From: Aspidiotus rigidus
Lineage: Eukaryota; Arthropoda; Insecta; Hemiptera; Diaspididae
DNA length: 64,000 bases
Direction: 5' to 3'
Assembly: GCA_035079385.1 (NCBI GenBank)
Contig: JAVHKY010000035.1
Span: forward strand, 744,001 to 808,000
Positions 49,201 to 60,892 of this stretch are shown piece after piece. The notes under the pieces are model-generated. The model did no database searches. It was given only the letters and a program-made list of their open reading frames with translations, and was not told where the DNA came from. The stretch's first letter is position 1. Every line of letters starts with the position of its first letter. The position numbers and the translations under genes were made by a program.

Positions 49201-52200
49201 ATTTCCGTAGGCCTAGAATTGACACAAAATTGGAAGACAATCAATTTTCTGCTTCTTCTGGAAAACTTTGAAATCTCTTTGCAATTGACCTAAGAGATGG
49301 AGAAATAACTTGCATATTTTACAATTATTTCTTCTTGATATAAAGATGAGTTATAATTTTACGCTAGTATAGTTCGAGTAGACTCAGATTCTTCGGTTAC
49401 AGTTCTTAAATAAGCAGTTCTACCACTTTCATAAAATATTAGCCAACCTTTTGTTTATTAGTAGTTCTACTTCTTTTTTTTCAACTAATTGACTCCAGAT
49501 TTTGCATTTTTGTTGAAATTATTTATTTCAACCACATACCCAAATTTTAGCTCATTCGCGTAGTGTACAAAGTTAGATGTTTCAAAATCATAGTTTCCAG
49601 ATAGTTTTCACCTTCTCTGTAATCTTCTATCAAACCAATTGAGCCAAAATTTAGATATGTGGTGGAAATGAGTAATTTCAATAGTTATACAAAATTTGGA
49701 TTCGCTTGGTTCATGAGAAGAGAAGTTTTGGATGTAAAGCAGGCTAGTATTTCATGATATTACGGGGTTTTCTAAAAAGTAAGTTTCCCTGTCCTAGAAA
49801 ACAATAAGAGAGTCAACAAAAAAATTTGAAAAAATTGGGGCATTACTTTTTTGAGATTTTGGTAACACTGTAAAAATTTCATGGCGATCGGATTACACTG
49901 ACCCGAGTGATAGTCAAATAAAAAATGGAGTTGCCATTGCGTGTGCACTACAAAGCAATTTTACAATGCAAAAAACAGAGCGTAAAGTTGTATCACTGAA
50001 CAAACTTCAACTTTTTGGTACACATGCAATGGTGACTCCATTTTTTGTTCAACTGTTACTCGCGTTAGTGTAATCCAATCGGCATGTAATTTTTACAGTG
50101 TTACCAAAATCTCAAAAAATTATTGCTCCAATTTTTTCAGATTTTTTTGTGTTTTTTGCAGTGTAAAATCAAATTGCCAAACAAACTTCAACTTTGCGGT
50201 ACACACGCAATGGCAACTCCATTTTTTGTTTGACTGTTACTCGCGTCAGTGTAATCCGATCGCCATGAAACTTTTACAGTGTTACCAATATCTCGAAAAA
50301 ATATTGCCCCAATTTTTTCAGATTTTTTTATGTTTTTTGCAGCGTGAAATCAAATCACCAAACAAACTTCAACTTTGCAGTACACACACAATGGCAACTC
50401 CATTTTTTGTTTGATTGTTACTCGCGTCAGTGTGGTCCGATCACCATGAAATTTTTACAGTGTTACCAAAATCTGAAAAAATTCATACCCTAATTTTTAA
50501 AGATTTTTTCGTCAACTTCTTTGTTGTTTTCTAGGATAGGGAAACTTACTTTTGAGAGACGACCCTTGTATCAACATTTACCGTAACAAGTTGTTGACCT
50601 CAAATGCAATTGTTTCTGATTTGAGGAGAAATAAGTCGAAAACCTAAATTTTATTGTATAATTATTGGGGAATGATATACTCATCTGATATCAAGAAATA
50701 GATCAGGTGTCACTACTTCCCCTATATAAAATCTGGCTATCTGATGACTACAACGCTATCGAGTTTTACGTTGTGGACAGATACGTAGCGTACAGTATAA
50801 TACTATCCTACTTTTATGTTTGTTCACATGTATTCGAGGTTTCCCGCTCTTAATAATGGTATATTTTATTCTATTTTACAGAGATGGTCGATTGCGAGAA
50901 GGTGATCAGATTCTAGCTATCGATGGACAACCTCTGGATACCAATGTATCGCATCAGCAAGCAATTGCTATACTACAGCAAGCCAGAGGTGTTGTGGAAT
51001 TGGTGGTAGCCCGACCCTCTGAAATCTCTGAAACTCATTCTCCGTCCCCTTCTGCACTCAGTGACGCATCTAAAACAGGATCCGATATGGTGGTTAGTAC
51101 TAATTTTTGCTCTCGCCTACGTGCGTCAATCACTCTCGAGTTCATAAACTTCTCCTCGCGAATTGTGTCAATATCGCGTCATAAGAAAAAAAAATTGGCA
51201 CACTTCTTTACGTATCTTGGCGAAAAATATTGTACCGTAATTGACGCAGCGTCATTTCATTACGCAACAAACTTACAAGTACAAATGTTTTGTTTCGTGT
51301 GTGTCTCCAGCTCACATCAGACTGGGCTCAGGTAGAGGTTATCGATCTGATTAATGACGGATCTGGTCTTGGTTTCGGTATAGTCGGCGGTAAGAGTACG
51401 GGAGTTGTCGTGAAAACAATACTACCCGGTGGAGTTGCTGACCGAGTAAGTTTCTTTAAACGATACAATCTCGTACTTCCTCGCTCTCATTCTCAACAAC
51501 CTCTATCTCGTACGCGTTTACAGGATGGCAGACTACAAAGTGGTGATCATATCTTACAAATTGGCGAGGTGAATCTGCGTGGTATGGGCAGCGAACAGGT
51601 GGCAGCTGTGCTCCGACAATCGGGAAGTCATGTACGCATCGTTGTGGCCAGACCGGTGGAGAGCGGCAATCCGGATTATCACCAGAACCTGGACTGTTCT
51701 GCTCCCGTAGTTCCTAGCAGCGTACTCGCCGATCCGGATGAGTTGAATAAATATTTTGTATCGCACGGATATCCTGAGATCAATGCGACTCCCACTCATA
51801 CTGCCAACATTCTAGACGACTATAATTTATGCAACGGATCCGCTGCTAATTTGACTGTTAGTTTCTGCTTTTGAAATTGGGTTTGTTCGAGTCGATAGAG
51901 CGGGACTGATTTTCTTCCACTCGTTTGCAGGATAATGTACATTTACCGGTCGCTTTACCCGTCCTCACCATGGATATGATTCCGGCCGAAGGTTTCAACT
52001 TACCCGAAATGGAGAAGTTCAACGTCGAATTAAAGAAGGATATCCATGGTTTGGGTATTACGATCGCTGGATATGTATGTGAAAAAGGTATGATTTTCTT
52101 TCTCGAGTGAAGAAGAAGGTGTATTATACAAGTAAGGTCCGTCATTTATACGATTTTCCTGCTGTATTTGTAGAAGAGCTGTCGGGGATTTTCATTAAAA

Positions 52201-55200
52201 GCATTAGTGAAGGAAGCGCTGCCGATTTGTCTAAGAATATCAATGTGAATGACCGAATTGTTGAAGTAAATATAGTCTTTTCAATCATTCTCGTAGTTAT
52301 TTCCGCTTTCCATCTATAATGATTGATGTGCTTCACAGGTCGACGGAAAATCGTTACAAGGACTTACGAATCACGAAGCGGTGGACATACTCCGTGCGAC
52401 CGGGCAAGTTGTAAATCTAAGTTTAGAACGATATTTACGTGGACCCAAGTTCGAACAGCTGCAATTGGCGATCGCGAATAGCGAGGAAAAACCGCAATCT
52501 CAAAACTCTCCGTCTATTGTGTCGCTTCCTCGTTTTCCTATATTGACGGTGAGAGTAGTTTTTCGACGTGCGTTTCGTACTCGTATTTTCATCGGATTAT
52601 TCTAAATTTCGAGATCCGTTTCAGGATGAAGAATCAACGGTGATAGACGTTGCTGATCGCGAGGAATCGAAAACTACTATAGATTCGGCCGTTCTACTTG
52701 ACGCCGCTCACGAAGCCATCAATTTAGAAGCGTTGATCGACACTAATTACGAAGGACCACTCAAACCCAATGTGGAAGCCGCTTTACAAGCCAAATGGTC
52801 AAATTTATTGGCACCTAGCTGCGAAATTATCGTAAGCATTTTCATGTATTTGTGTGAAAGATTGCAGGGGTGGGTCCACGGAAGATCCCTTTCTTTATTT
52901 AGACTTGACGGAGCGGTAGTCGTAATTGGCAGGTTAATAGTTGATGCGATTTGGAAAGTGAAGTTTGAGTCATAAGTTCTGAAAAAGCTTGCCCTCTTAG
53001 CTGAAGGTTACCAGAAGACAACTGATAATTTTTGTCTCAGAAGTAACGTGATTTCGAATTTCTTATGGGTTTGAGAATTTTGTTTTTGTCATAAGGAAGT
53101 ACGTATTGTGATTTAATATCACGATCGACGTCTTGCCAAACTTCCATACATAGTCATATGTTGCTTCTCCTTCGCTGTCAAGTCCGAACATACGTAGCTC
53201 GATGGTCAGAATTTTAATAATTTCCCCCGAATCCTTCTCCTTCATACATTTGGATCGATGGTGAGATTTTTTCCAAGTTCCTCGCCCTCGCATTCAGCTT
53301 CATTATCAGGATTCTTCCGAGACCCTCTCTTCGTCTTTCTCCTCTCCGTTCGTCACATATTGCCTGAACGTGGAATATTTTGAAAATCCTCCTAATCTAT
53401 ACAACTTGATTTGTCATAATTCTTCCTATACCCTGCTCATGGTATAAATTTTTGAACTCTTGGAGGCAAGAAGTTTTTAATTTTCCGAAGTAGGTCAGAG
53501 AGGGTCTCATTTAGACGTACGGAGTAACTTCCTTAATAAGAGGAAAGTTCCAGCAGCTTAAATTCTTCTATTTATAAACGGTGCACCAAAATAATGTCAA
53601 CAGTTGAATGAGATTTTGGCCTAACTTTTTTTCTAGTGCGAAAACGTGGAATGTCAGATGTATAGGTGAAATACGAATTTTATCTATAACTAAGCCTAGA
53701 TTGAACTTCCTACAACGTTTCTGGGCCGAGTTGTGAACCAAAATTTCTCAAAATTTGACCGATTCACTAGGGTTTTCGAAGTAACAGTTCAAAAATTCCG
53801 TCATTTTGAAACTTCATTGGGTCATTTAGGTAATTTATTCGGAATAGGCGCTAAATTTCACCCTGAGTAAAATTGGAAGTCCTTTTTGAGAACCTTGGCA
53901 AATTTGGCATATTGTGGTCTGTACCTTAGTCCAGAAAAGTTGTAGAAAGTTCGGTCCAGGCTACAACTTCTGTATATGTACCATTAAAGTATGTATCCAA
54001 TGTTTCCCGTTTTTGCGCTAGAACAAGTTTAGCCCTTCATTTTGGCGCACCCTATGTAGGTGACATACCTGAGAAATTTTTCGAAGTCTTTAAACAGAGT
54101 CAGAGCCGAGTTGAAGCGATTTTATAGGTTACGATTATTCGTATCAAAGGAAGGATACTCCAGGGAGTTAATTTGAGTTGCAAATACAGCAGAATCCCTC
54201 CCTTAAATCACAGCCCGTGTTCCTTTTGCTACTAAAATTTGGGTAGATGGGTCTTAAGCTACAAATTCAGAAGAAAAAATGGAAAATGGCCTCTTACAAA
54301 CATAAATTTCCGGTTAGAGATGAAAGTTCAGGTCTCCAGTAGCCTCGACCCTTCTGAGTAAGTCAAGATCCCCCCCCCCCACGTTCTGTAGGTAGAGAAG
54401 GCTGAGGCTCAGTATAGCCACCATTTTCTCCTATCTAAACAAAAAATTGAAAAAGACTTCTCATAGACATAAATTCCTGGACTAGTTGCTTCGCTCCTTC
54501 TACTCCTACGCCTATAAGTAGCAAGCCTCAACATTTTTGGGAGGTTCAAAAGCATTCCCTTCCCAACAGTACTTTGGATAGATGTGGGGCCGAGACCTCG
54601 AACGCCCACAAAATAAAGAAAAATGAAAAGGGCCTCTTATCGATGTGAAGTTTCTAATTAGAGAAAAGAGTGAAGGTCTCTAGTAGCCTCGATTCTTCTG
54701 AATATAGTAAATCAGCCCCCTTTTTCAGAGTATTAGTTCAGGGGGCTGAAACCCCGTAGGACCATAATGCTCTTCTTTCCCTCAAAGTAGAAATTGAAAA
54801 AAAGCCTGTCTTACGACGTCGCCCCAGGGGTGAAATTCTAGCTTGGTTTGTATGCTTATAGAGGATTCCTAGAATAGTGTCTATCTTATACTGGGGTATT
54901 CCCGCTCTATATTCTAGTGAGAAAAATTTACTAGGACTTACAAAAGTTTTTGAAGCCCTTCCAGTAGGTCAAGGCCTAGTATACTAGTCTAAAAAGAAGA
55001 AGACAATTCCTCCCTAGCTCCTTCTCTGCCTCTCAGAACTTTCTAACTTCTTATGATGTCGAAAGAGAATTGCAAATTTTATCCACACAAGTCCATGCTT
55101 CACATCACCCCGTCCTCTTCGCTAAAAAATGGGTTCAAAGAAAGAGAAAATGAAAGTTAATTTCTCTTTCAATATTTTGTCCAAGAAATCTATTTACCGT

Positions 55201-56526
55201 TTCTCGTTTAAACAGTTGGTAACGTACATCACTTGTAACGTTATTCTCATCAATTTATGGTATTGATATAAACGGTGTAAATTCCGTTCTCACTAGATTG
55301 CCTGTAATTTCTCCCATCTTATTTGCACTTTCAAACATTGTACGTTCTTTGTTCTTATTCGATTCTTTTTTTTTTTCAGGTTAGTCAGCTAAGTAAATTC
55401 AGCGATACCGGAGGATTGGGGATCAGTTTAGAGGGCACAGTGGACGTTATTAACGGCAAAGAAATCCGGCCTCATCATTATATCCGATCAATTCTACCGG
55501 ATGGACCGATCGGACTTCATACGCGGCTAAAACCCGGTGATGAGTTGCTCGAAGTATGTCAGCGATCAAACATTTTACAAAAACATACGTCAGCGTAGAT
55601 TGTAATGATTTTTCATAATTGCATCAGGTTAATGGCCGACGTCTTCTCGATATGAATCACTCGGAAGTAGTGAAGACGCTGAAAGAGTTGCCGAAAAATT
55701 TTCGTCTAGTGTGCAGTCGGAACTCGGATCACGTCCCCATCCAGGTGATCGATACGGCGCAGGAAAAATCAGCTTTCGCCGCTCGTGTACGTACATCGTT
55801 AATTCTATCGAAAGTGTGTTTAAGTTTCCTCACTTGACTGTACCTGTCTCATAAATTTTTAGAGCATCCTTGGAGGAAGTTTGAATAACTTGATACCAGC
55901 GACCGATCGCTTAGTGAAAGCGAAATCCGATGGTTCGTTAGCGTCGACAGGAACTTTGAACACCGAAAGTAGTTTGTCAAAGTTGAAATCACGTTCTCTC
56001 GAACCGTTAACTGGACTCGCTATGTGGAGCTCGGAACCGCAAATTATCGAATTGGTGAAAGGAGAACGTGGATTAGGATTTTCCATCCTCGATTACCAAG
56101 TAAGTATTTTCGCAAATTTAACATCATCTTCAATCTTGCCTCAAGTAACTTGAATTCTTCTTGAAGGATCCAATGAATCCGAGCGACACTGTGATCGTTA
56201 TTCGTTCGTTAGTACCTGGCGGTGTGGCTCAATTGGACGGTCGTCTCATTCCGGGCGATCGTCTCCTTAGTGTAAATGACACCATCTTGGAGAACGCGTC
56301 TCTAGATCAAGCTGTTCAAGTGCTGAAGGGTGCTCCGAAAGGCGTTGTTCGTATTGGGGTAGCGAAACCGCTTCCTATTGCCGATAGTCTGTCCAATAAT
56401 CAGGTGAGTGAGGAAGAGACCAGTGTTAAGATAGGCGTAGTAACAACGACCAGCCAAGGTGAATTTTATAACGATGTTTGCGACAATTCCTTTTCGTCGG
56501 CTGTATTGAAATCGGAAAGTTTTTGA
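34297..56526 (+). CDS. Patj: Patj, L27 and multi-PDZ polarity scaffold (INADL/MUPP1 family)
   Basis: Sixteen phase-consistent exons give 971 residues: 34297-34336, 34450-34601, 34692-34901, 34976-35098, 35174-35289, 50882-51092, 51311-51445, 51524-51856, 51931-52087, 52174-52265, 52339-52548, 52625-52831, 55380-55553, 55628-55786, 55863-56099, 56167-56526. The L27 domain ([20 protein letters not shown], then [20 protein letters not shown]) is closely like fly Patj. PDZ carboxylate loops in order: [40 protein letters not shown]. Partners known for the family are Crumbs-associated Stardust/PALS1 (through L27), at the apical/subapical membrane. The first ATG is uncertain. A perfect donor CAGGTGAGT at about 56401-56409 suggests an alternative end beyond this exon. 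Intron 5 is 15.6 kb and hosts an antisense gene. Confidence 0.93.
35290..40543. other. Left part of Patj intron 5
   Basis: About 5.2 kb with no supported gene. AT-rich to about 38.5 kb, then more G-rich on the + strand with dispersed-family units at about 40090-40290. An ORF at 39238-39459 (73 aa) has no recognisable features. Confidence 0.4.
40544..47079 (-). CDS. Secreted gelsolin-like protein, three gelsolin repeats, nested antisense in Patj intron 5
   Basis: Twelve phase-consistent exons (46861-47079, 46719-46793, 46475-46636, 46136-46201, 45815-46063, 45703-45741, 41552-41732, 41382-41479, 41224-41271, 41119-41157, 40663-40812, 40544-40606) give 462 residues. It starts with a probable signal peptide ([19 protein letters not shown], cleavage near SVLA/RP). 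Gelsolin signatures: [40 protein letters not shown] followed by [20 protein letters not shown] and HRECEGQES (repeat 1, with its middle duplicated), [20 protein letters not shown] (repeat 2), and LLDTG...[13 protein letters not shown] with VFVGTKCD (repeat 3), ending FQVGWW. The family caps and severs actin in a calcium-dependent manner; a secreted form may scavenge actin or act outside the cell. The sequence is fast-evolving. The start could be 47121, which would bury the signal sequence. Confidence 0.72.
42060..43080. other. Intron sequence with dispersed-family copies
   Basis: GGAACTTGATAAAAATTC-type units at 42060-42240 belong to the dispersed family. Nothing coding was recognised. It lies within the long intron between exons 6 and 7 of the gelsolin-like gene. 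Confidence 0.4.
43089..43254. mobile_element. Short foldback MITE (about 165 bp)
   Basis: Ends TGTTAAAAATTAGTCACCTT and CAAAGTGACTAATTTAACA are inverted copies. The inner arms GAGAGTGCGCTGCGTGT and ACACGCAGCGCACTCT are also inverted and nearly perfect. No ORF; the 16-bp GC-rich inner arm makes a stable stem. Confidence 0.8.
43411..44395. repeat. Nested minisatellite: 20-bp units inside three macro-units
   Basis: The 20-bp unit (CAAAAACATGTTTTTTCCAG and variants, with a central AAAACATGTTTT palindrome) occurs 9 times (43411-43590), 7 times (43776-43915) and 5 times (44101-44200). Each run is followed by the same tail (TTTGTACTTTCAGCTTCAAG ... CTTACCACCCTTTCTGTAAA). Tails start at 43581, 43906 and 44191, giving macro-periods of 325 and 285 bp that differ by exactly two 20-bp units. 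Confidence 0.95.
45465..45495. repeat. Purine microsatellite (G-run then GA)
   Basis: A run of ten G's followed by (AG)n and GATAGATA near 45470-45495, in the long intron of the gelsolin-like gene. Confidence 0.7.
47486..48930 (-). mobile_element. Degenerate non-LTR retrotransposon (LINE) fragment
   Basis: On the minus strand 48914-48642 reads ...[20 protein letters not shown] then [19 protein letters not shown]. This is the reverse-transcriptase block around the catalytic Y/F-ADD box, here HADD, as in Jockey/R1-type LINEs. About 430 bp downstream 48457-48197 reads [20 protein letters not shown], the conserved post-RT motif of the same elements. Frames are broken between blocks and no 5' half is present. 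The extension to 47486 is inferred from continuing similarity-poor ORFs. It sits in Patj intron 5, upstream of the gelsolin-like gene. Confidence 0.65.
48931..49762. other. Patj intron 5, no recognised content
   Basis: AT-rich with short ORFs on both strands that show no domain, splice or codon signal. It ends at the mariner-like element. Confidence 0.4.
49763..50565. mobile_element. Mariner-like MITE with internal direct and inverted copies
   Basis: The right end, read inward, is GGGTCGTCTCTCAAAAGTAA then GTTTCCCTATCCTAGAAAAC; the left end has GTTTTCTAAAAAGTAAGTTT then CCCTGTCCTAGAAAACAA. TA dinucleotides flank both ends (49761-49762, 50566-50567), as for Tc1/mariner. Inside, a block starting GCAATGGCAACTCCATTTTT and ending in TTTTTACAGTGTTACCAA occurs three times directly (about 50027, 50206, 50390) and once inverted (49905-49945). 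No transposase ORF. Confidence 0.8.
52832..53570. other. Patj intron 12, left part with dispersed-family units
   Basis: No coding signal. Fragments such as CATACGTAGCTCGATGGTCA and TTTTTCCAAGTTCCTCGCCC at 53190-53290 belong to the dispersed family. Confidence 0.45.
53578..54056. mobile_element. Foldback MITE (about 480 bp) with GGTGCACCAAAAT ends
   Basis: The left end GGTGCACCAAAATAATG is inverted at the right as CATTTTGGCGCACC. The next blocks also pair: CTAACTTTTTTTCTAGTGCG with its inverse in CGTTTTTGCGCTAGAACAAG. TA-rich flanks suggest a TA-targeting (Tc1/mariner) family. No ORF. Confidence 0.7.
54240..54830. repeat. Degenerate tandem repeat (about 170-350 bp period)
   Basis: Segments near 54280-54360 and 54615-54700 share GGCCTCTTA, TAGAGA, GGTCTC(C/T)AGTAGCCTCGA and TTCTGA in the same order. 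Partial units near 54440 and 54790 share AATTGAAAAA and a Cys-Thr-rich following stretch. Too diverged to set a firm consensus by eye. Confidence 0.45.
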
Positions 56527-58300
56527 TCATTAGAAAGGGTGGGAAAGGCTTGAAAATACTCGTTTTGTACATTCCTCGTGAATAGTCACTCAATTTTATA
56601 TATCTCGCACGTTGTGTATTTCATTCAATGTTCAAGACACGTCTATCTGTGATGACACGAAAAAATTCAGTCATAGTGATAATGTAAACTTATAAAATTG
56701 ACACTCGCATTCGTTTTTATTTCAGTTCTGTGTTTGACATCTTGATTCATTTTACGCATGTAGTCTCGAATCTTATATAAGCTGCGAAGCAGAGGCAGGT
56801 TTTCTTTGCTAATTTATTTCTACGTTCATATTTTTTTCTTTTCTTTTTTCTTTTTTTTTTTTTGTTCGTAAATTTCCGCAATCACTTTCCTCGAGTTGAC
56901 TGATCATTGTAATAATGATAAAATTTATATGAACATTTTATTTATTGATATTTATTACGGCGAGAGAAAAACACCCACGTTCCTTCCCGATTAATAACGA
57001 TTACATATTAATTTTCACGTTTTTCTCTCGTTCGATAAAGCAATAAGCGTATACCTGTGATAAACAGAGACTGTAATTATATGATGCTGTTAAAAATAAT
57101 TATCGTGTTCTCGATATGCTGCTGTATTTAGGTGATCAATCTAAAGATAAAAATTGAGTCTAGCCTCTTGCGAACAAAATTCTATTTGACGTAAGTAAAA
57201 ACGATCGTAGTGCGCGCAACTTTAATTACGCCCTGTTGTAGTTCGAATTAAATCCGGATATTTAGGTTTGCGGTACTTTTATCGGAATCGATCTTTATGT
57301 TTTGAAAATTTTACGAGGCACGAATTCACGTTCAACTAGAGATGGTGTACTGAGATAATGAGATTATAATTTTTTAAAATTGCTCGCTCGAGGATCCACT
57401 TTTGACCAAACCCTGATCCGGTAGAGAATAGCATCCTATTCTGTAGTATTCACGTATTAATTGTTGGTGTAGAGCACGAAATTTCTGAAAATTCAACATT
57501 TTTCTCGAGTTTGAAAAAAATTTAATTCATCTTTCCAAGTCCTTTATAAGTGCAATAATAAATCGTAAGTAATTATTTTGTATCCTTTTAAGTAAGTAAT
57601 CGGTGTTGGTTTCTTTCTTTCATTCATTCTTGTTCTCTTTATCACTTCAAAATTTGTTGTTTAAACTTTGTTATTGCTCAATTTATATTGATATTCGTAT
57701 CGTATTGTTTCCTATCACGTATTCAAGTTATTCTGTATAACTTTCTTGATATTTTGTACGGCGAAAAATCATATCGCGGCTACAAAAATGACGATCTAAG
57801 GTATCACTGTCTGCATTCCATTCCCCATTAAATTATTTATTTTGCGGCTTGAACACAACAGCAAAGAAACTATTTATATTTCAAATTGATTTATGACGAA
57901 CTGTAATTTGTGTACAATATCTTGATTTTTTCCCTCTCCCTCTCTCTTTCCCTTTCATTCGGAAAAACAGATACCAGCGATTGTTGTAGCGGGTGTCGTT
58001 TTTTCGCGAAATTAAATCGCAAAAGATGAATTCGATCGACCGTATTATTATGTTTGTTATAATTTTAACTCTGTCCTAGTATTACAGAACACAAAAGCCG
58101 ATCCGATGCATTGTTTTTATCGTTTATGATGTACAGTATTATATCTTCTTTATCACACTAACTTCTATGCTACATTACGTTACATATTTACATTAACATA
58201 AAAATGTGTACTGTATGTTCGCGTTTGTGTACGGAAACATATACAGAAAAATGAATAGCCATAAATCGTGAAGAAACAAATAAAATAAAGGCTTACTGAA
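56527..58300 (+). other. Patj 3'UTR
   Basis: About 1.75 kb of AT-rich noncoding sequence after the stop. Overlapping AATAAA hexamers at about 58279-58289 (AAATAAAATAAAGG) are the best poly(A) signals before a poly-T(24) tract at 58381. Confidence 0.5.
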
Positions 58301-59600
58301 AGAAAATCTAATCTGCGGTTTCTTTTATTTGTTTCGAAACACAAGTAGTACAAACCATGGTTCCATTGCCATTGGTTCTTTTTTTTTTTTTTTTTTTTTT
58401 TTTTGAGCGTAATGTAATTGTAATTTTTTTTGTTTTTCAAATATTGTTTATTAAATTTAGAAAAGAAAATCAATCAAAAAATTAAAAAAAGAAAAAAAAG
58501 AATCGTGACGGCAGTGATGTCATTGGATTGTGCATTTGTGTTTTGAAATACTGGTACGTGTTGTACGTAGTTTTACTGTCTGGTGAATTTATTTTTAGCG
58601 ATTTTCTATTCCTTAATCAAACTGAATGGAAAAGGGAAAGTCATCGATTTCAACTCCTCAATTAGGACGTTGAATGATGTTCTGGAGCTGGATGCTGACC
58701 TTGAATATTTAGAAAAATAATCCCAATTTGTATGTGGGTAATTCGGAATCTTCTACATTTTTTTGCCTCGGTCAGTGACTTGGACAAGTAACTAATAGAT
58801 TAACGAAAGGGCTGACGAGTGGGGGTGGTACTTTTCCTCCGCAACACGATTTTCAGAAAGCCTGGATTCTTGAAGAATTCATGAGTTTGTAGAGACCTCT
58901 GTTAGTAGATATTTTTCGGTCCGTGGCAGTCAAATACCTTCCCAGACGGTTACTCGCGTCCTGTGGGAATTAAGGGTAGAGCTAAACGCCATTTTTATTA
59001 ATGCAATATGGGATAAACTTCGATTAATCTTTTTTTTTTTTTTTTTTGACGAACATACCAAAATGTTCTGGACTTATATTTTATGAAGAGGAATATGTTT
59101 GAGACCTCTCCTTTGGAAATATTATTGATTCGTATTTTGATGAGTTTCGACGTTGAGCAGTATACAAGATCTTCATCAGAGTCCTGCCCGAAGAAAACGT
59201 GTTTCAAACTGTACCAGCATCAATTTTGAATCGCGTTGAGAAATATGAAAACTGAAATAATGTGATTTTCTCATCTGAGACGAGAAATTCATTCAGGTTC
59301 ATTATTGATAGCGAGTCACAGAGAAACTAGAACAACCAATTTTATCAATTTCCCTCTGTTTTGGAGTAAAACTGACCGATCCTTTTTACGAAAATAATTA
59401 ACGATTCTCTCTTAAGTGGAAAACATTGAATCAAGGATATGTCTTTTCTTCAGGCTCCAGGGGGAGCTTACAAACCACTTAGCTCGTATGCCTCCCAGCC
59501 TTGAGTGTATTTATATTTTTTAGTATCAGACGCTTCATACACTGTACGACAATGCTGCCCCTCTAAAAATGTAGCACCTATCTGTTTTTCTTAGTTTCGG
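58300..59600. other. Intergenic, no recognised gene
   Basis: AT-rich, with poly-T runs at 58381-58404 and 59030-59047. A second hammerhead-like pair of boxes (CTGATGA at 59179-59173 and CGAAAC near 59150, minus strand) occurs here, without a good stem II. Confidence 0.4.
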
Positions 59601-59956
59601 TCCAGGGTAAAATTTTCCTGAGTCCTCTAATCAGGTCAAGGTTGTTGATGACGTCATAGTAACAAAATCATGACAGAAATCAAAAGAAGTGTTGCATGCA
59701 TAGGTAGGAGAAGAAGTCGCCCAGCTCTCCGTCCATTTTAGCCTTCAGTATATTCGAAGACTAACTAGCTAATCCCACCCCTCTATATTTACAAGATCCA
59801 TCCGGTCAAGGTCACTGATGATGTCGTACTTTTCCCTAAGTACAATTTCCAGTCCTGTATCTAAGTCAAAGTCATTTATGACGTCATCGATGACTTATGT
59901 TTCCAGTTGACGACGTCATTGATGTCACATTAGGAATCCAAATGAATACAGTATAC

Positions 59957-60178
59957 TAGGCGCGTGGCCTGGGCAACCTTTTTCGAGTCAAGGGCCACAT
60001 GAGCGGTTCAAAATTATTAAGCGGGCCGTACAATAATTATTTTTCTATAACAGTGTTACTTGTGCGCTGTGATTACAGATAATAACAATTTTGTATATTT
60101 TTTGAAATTTCTTCGGGGCCCATTTCTGAGATCACGCGAGCTGCATTTGGCCCGCGAGCCGGAGGTCTCCCAGGCTTG
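59957..60178. mobile_element. Probable hAT-type MITE with CCTGGG ends inside the CRE repeat
   Basis: The left end GCCTGGGCAACCTTTTTCGA with AAGGGCCAC is mirrored by the right end GCATTTGGCCCGCGAGCCGG with CTCCCAGGC. Both resemble the ends of widespread hAT (Charlie-like) non-autonomous elements. It interrupts a CRE-repeat copy; the target duplication is not clear by eye. Confidence 0.5.
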
Positions 60179-60429
60179 ATATACTGTATATTGAATTGAT
60201 CAGCTCATTTCGCCCCTCATATTTACAGGATCCATCAGGTCAAGGTCACTGATGACGTCATACTTTTCTCTCAGTAAAATTACAAGTCCTTTAACGAAGT
60301 CATAGTCATTTATGACTTGTCTTTCCAGTTGACGACGTCATTGATATCATGTTAGGCATCCAAACTAGTACAGTATCTTAGGGCCTTCATTCTGAATAGT
60401 GAACGTTTAACTGATTAGCTCATTCTGCC

Positions 60430-60892
60430 CAGGGTTGCGATGTTTCAAACAAACGGTGTTTAAAGCGTGTTTAAAAGACACAAAAAATCAAAATTGTGTT
60501 TTAACAAAAATATGTTTAAAACGGTTTTTTTTTTGTTTTAAACTCGTTTTTTTCAATACATTAAAAAACATTGAAAACCTCGTTTTTCCATATTTTCATT
60601 ATTATTCTTCACTAGAAATGAATATTTGACAATTTTTCCAGGGTTGAAAAAGTAAAAAAAAAAATTAGGTTGTTGTTTCAATAAACGTTGTTTTGAACGT
60701 CAAAATGTGTTTAAAACGACAGTTAAAACTCAATAAATGTGTTCCAAACAATATTTGAATGATTTAAAACGGTTTTAAACAATGTTTAAAACATCTAAAA
60801 AGTGTTTTAAACAAGGAATTAAAAACCATCATTTGAAACATGTGTTTTTTTTTTTTTTTTTTGAAAAAAGAAACTTTTTTTTTGCTACCCTG
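60430..60892. mobile_element. hAT-type MITE (463 bp) inside a CRE repeat
   Basis: Ends CAGGGTTGCGA and TTGCTACCCTG are imperfect inverted repeats. The flanking octamers ATTCTGCC (60422-60429) and ATTCCGCC (60893-60900) differ at one base, as an aged 8-bp hAT duplication would. The inside consists of AAACATGTTTAAAAC-like inverted segments, with poly-T at 60847-60862. No transposase ORF. Confidence 0.8.

Noticed and set aside
51554..51799. 81-aa minus ORF opposite Patj PDZ2
   Set aside because: Shadow of the Patj coding exon.
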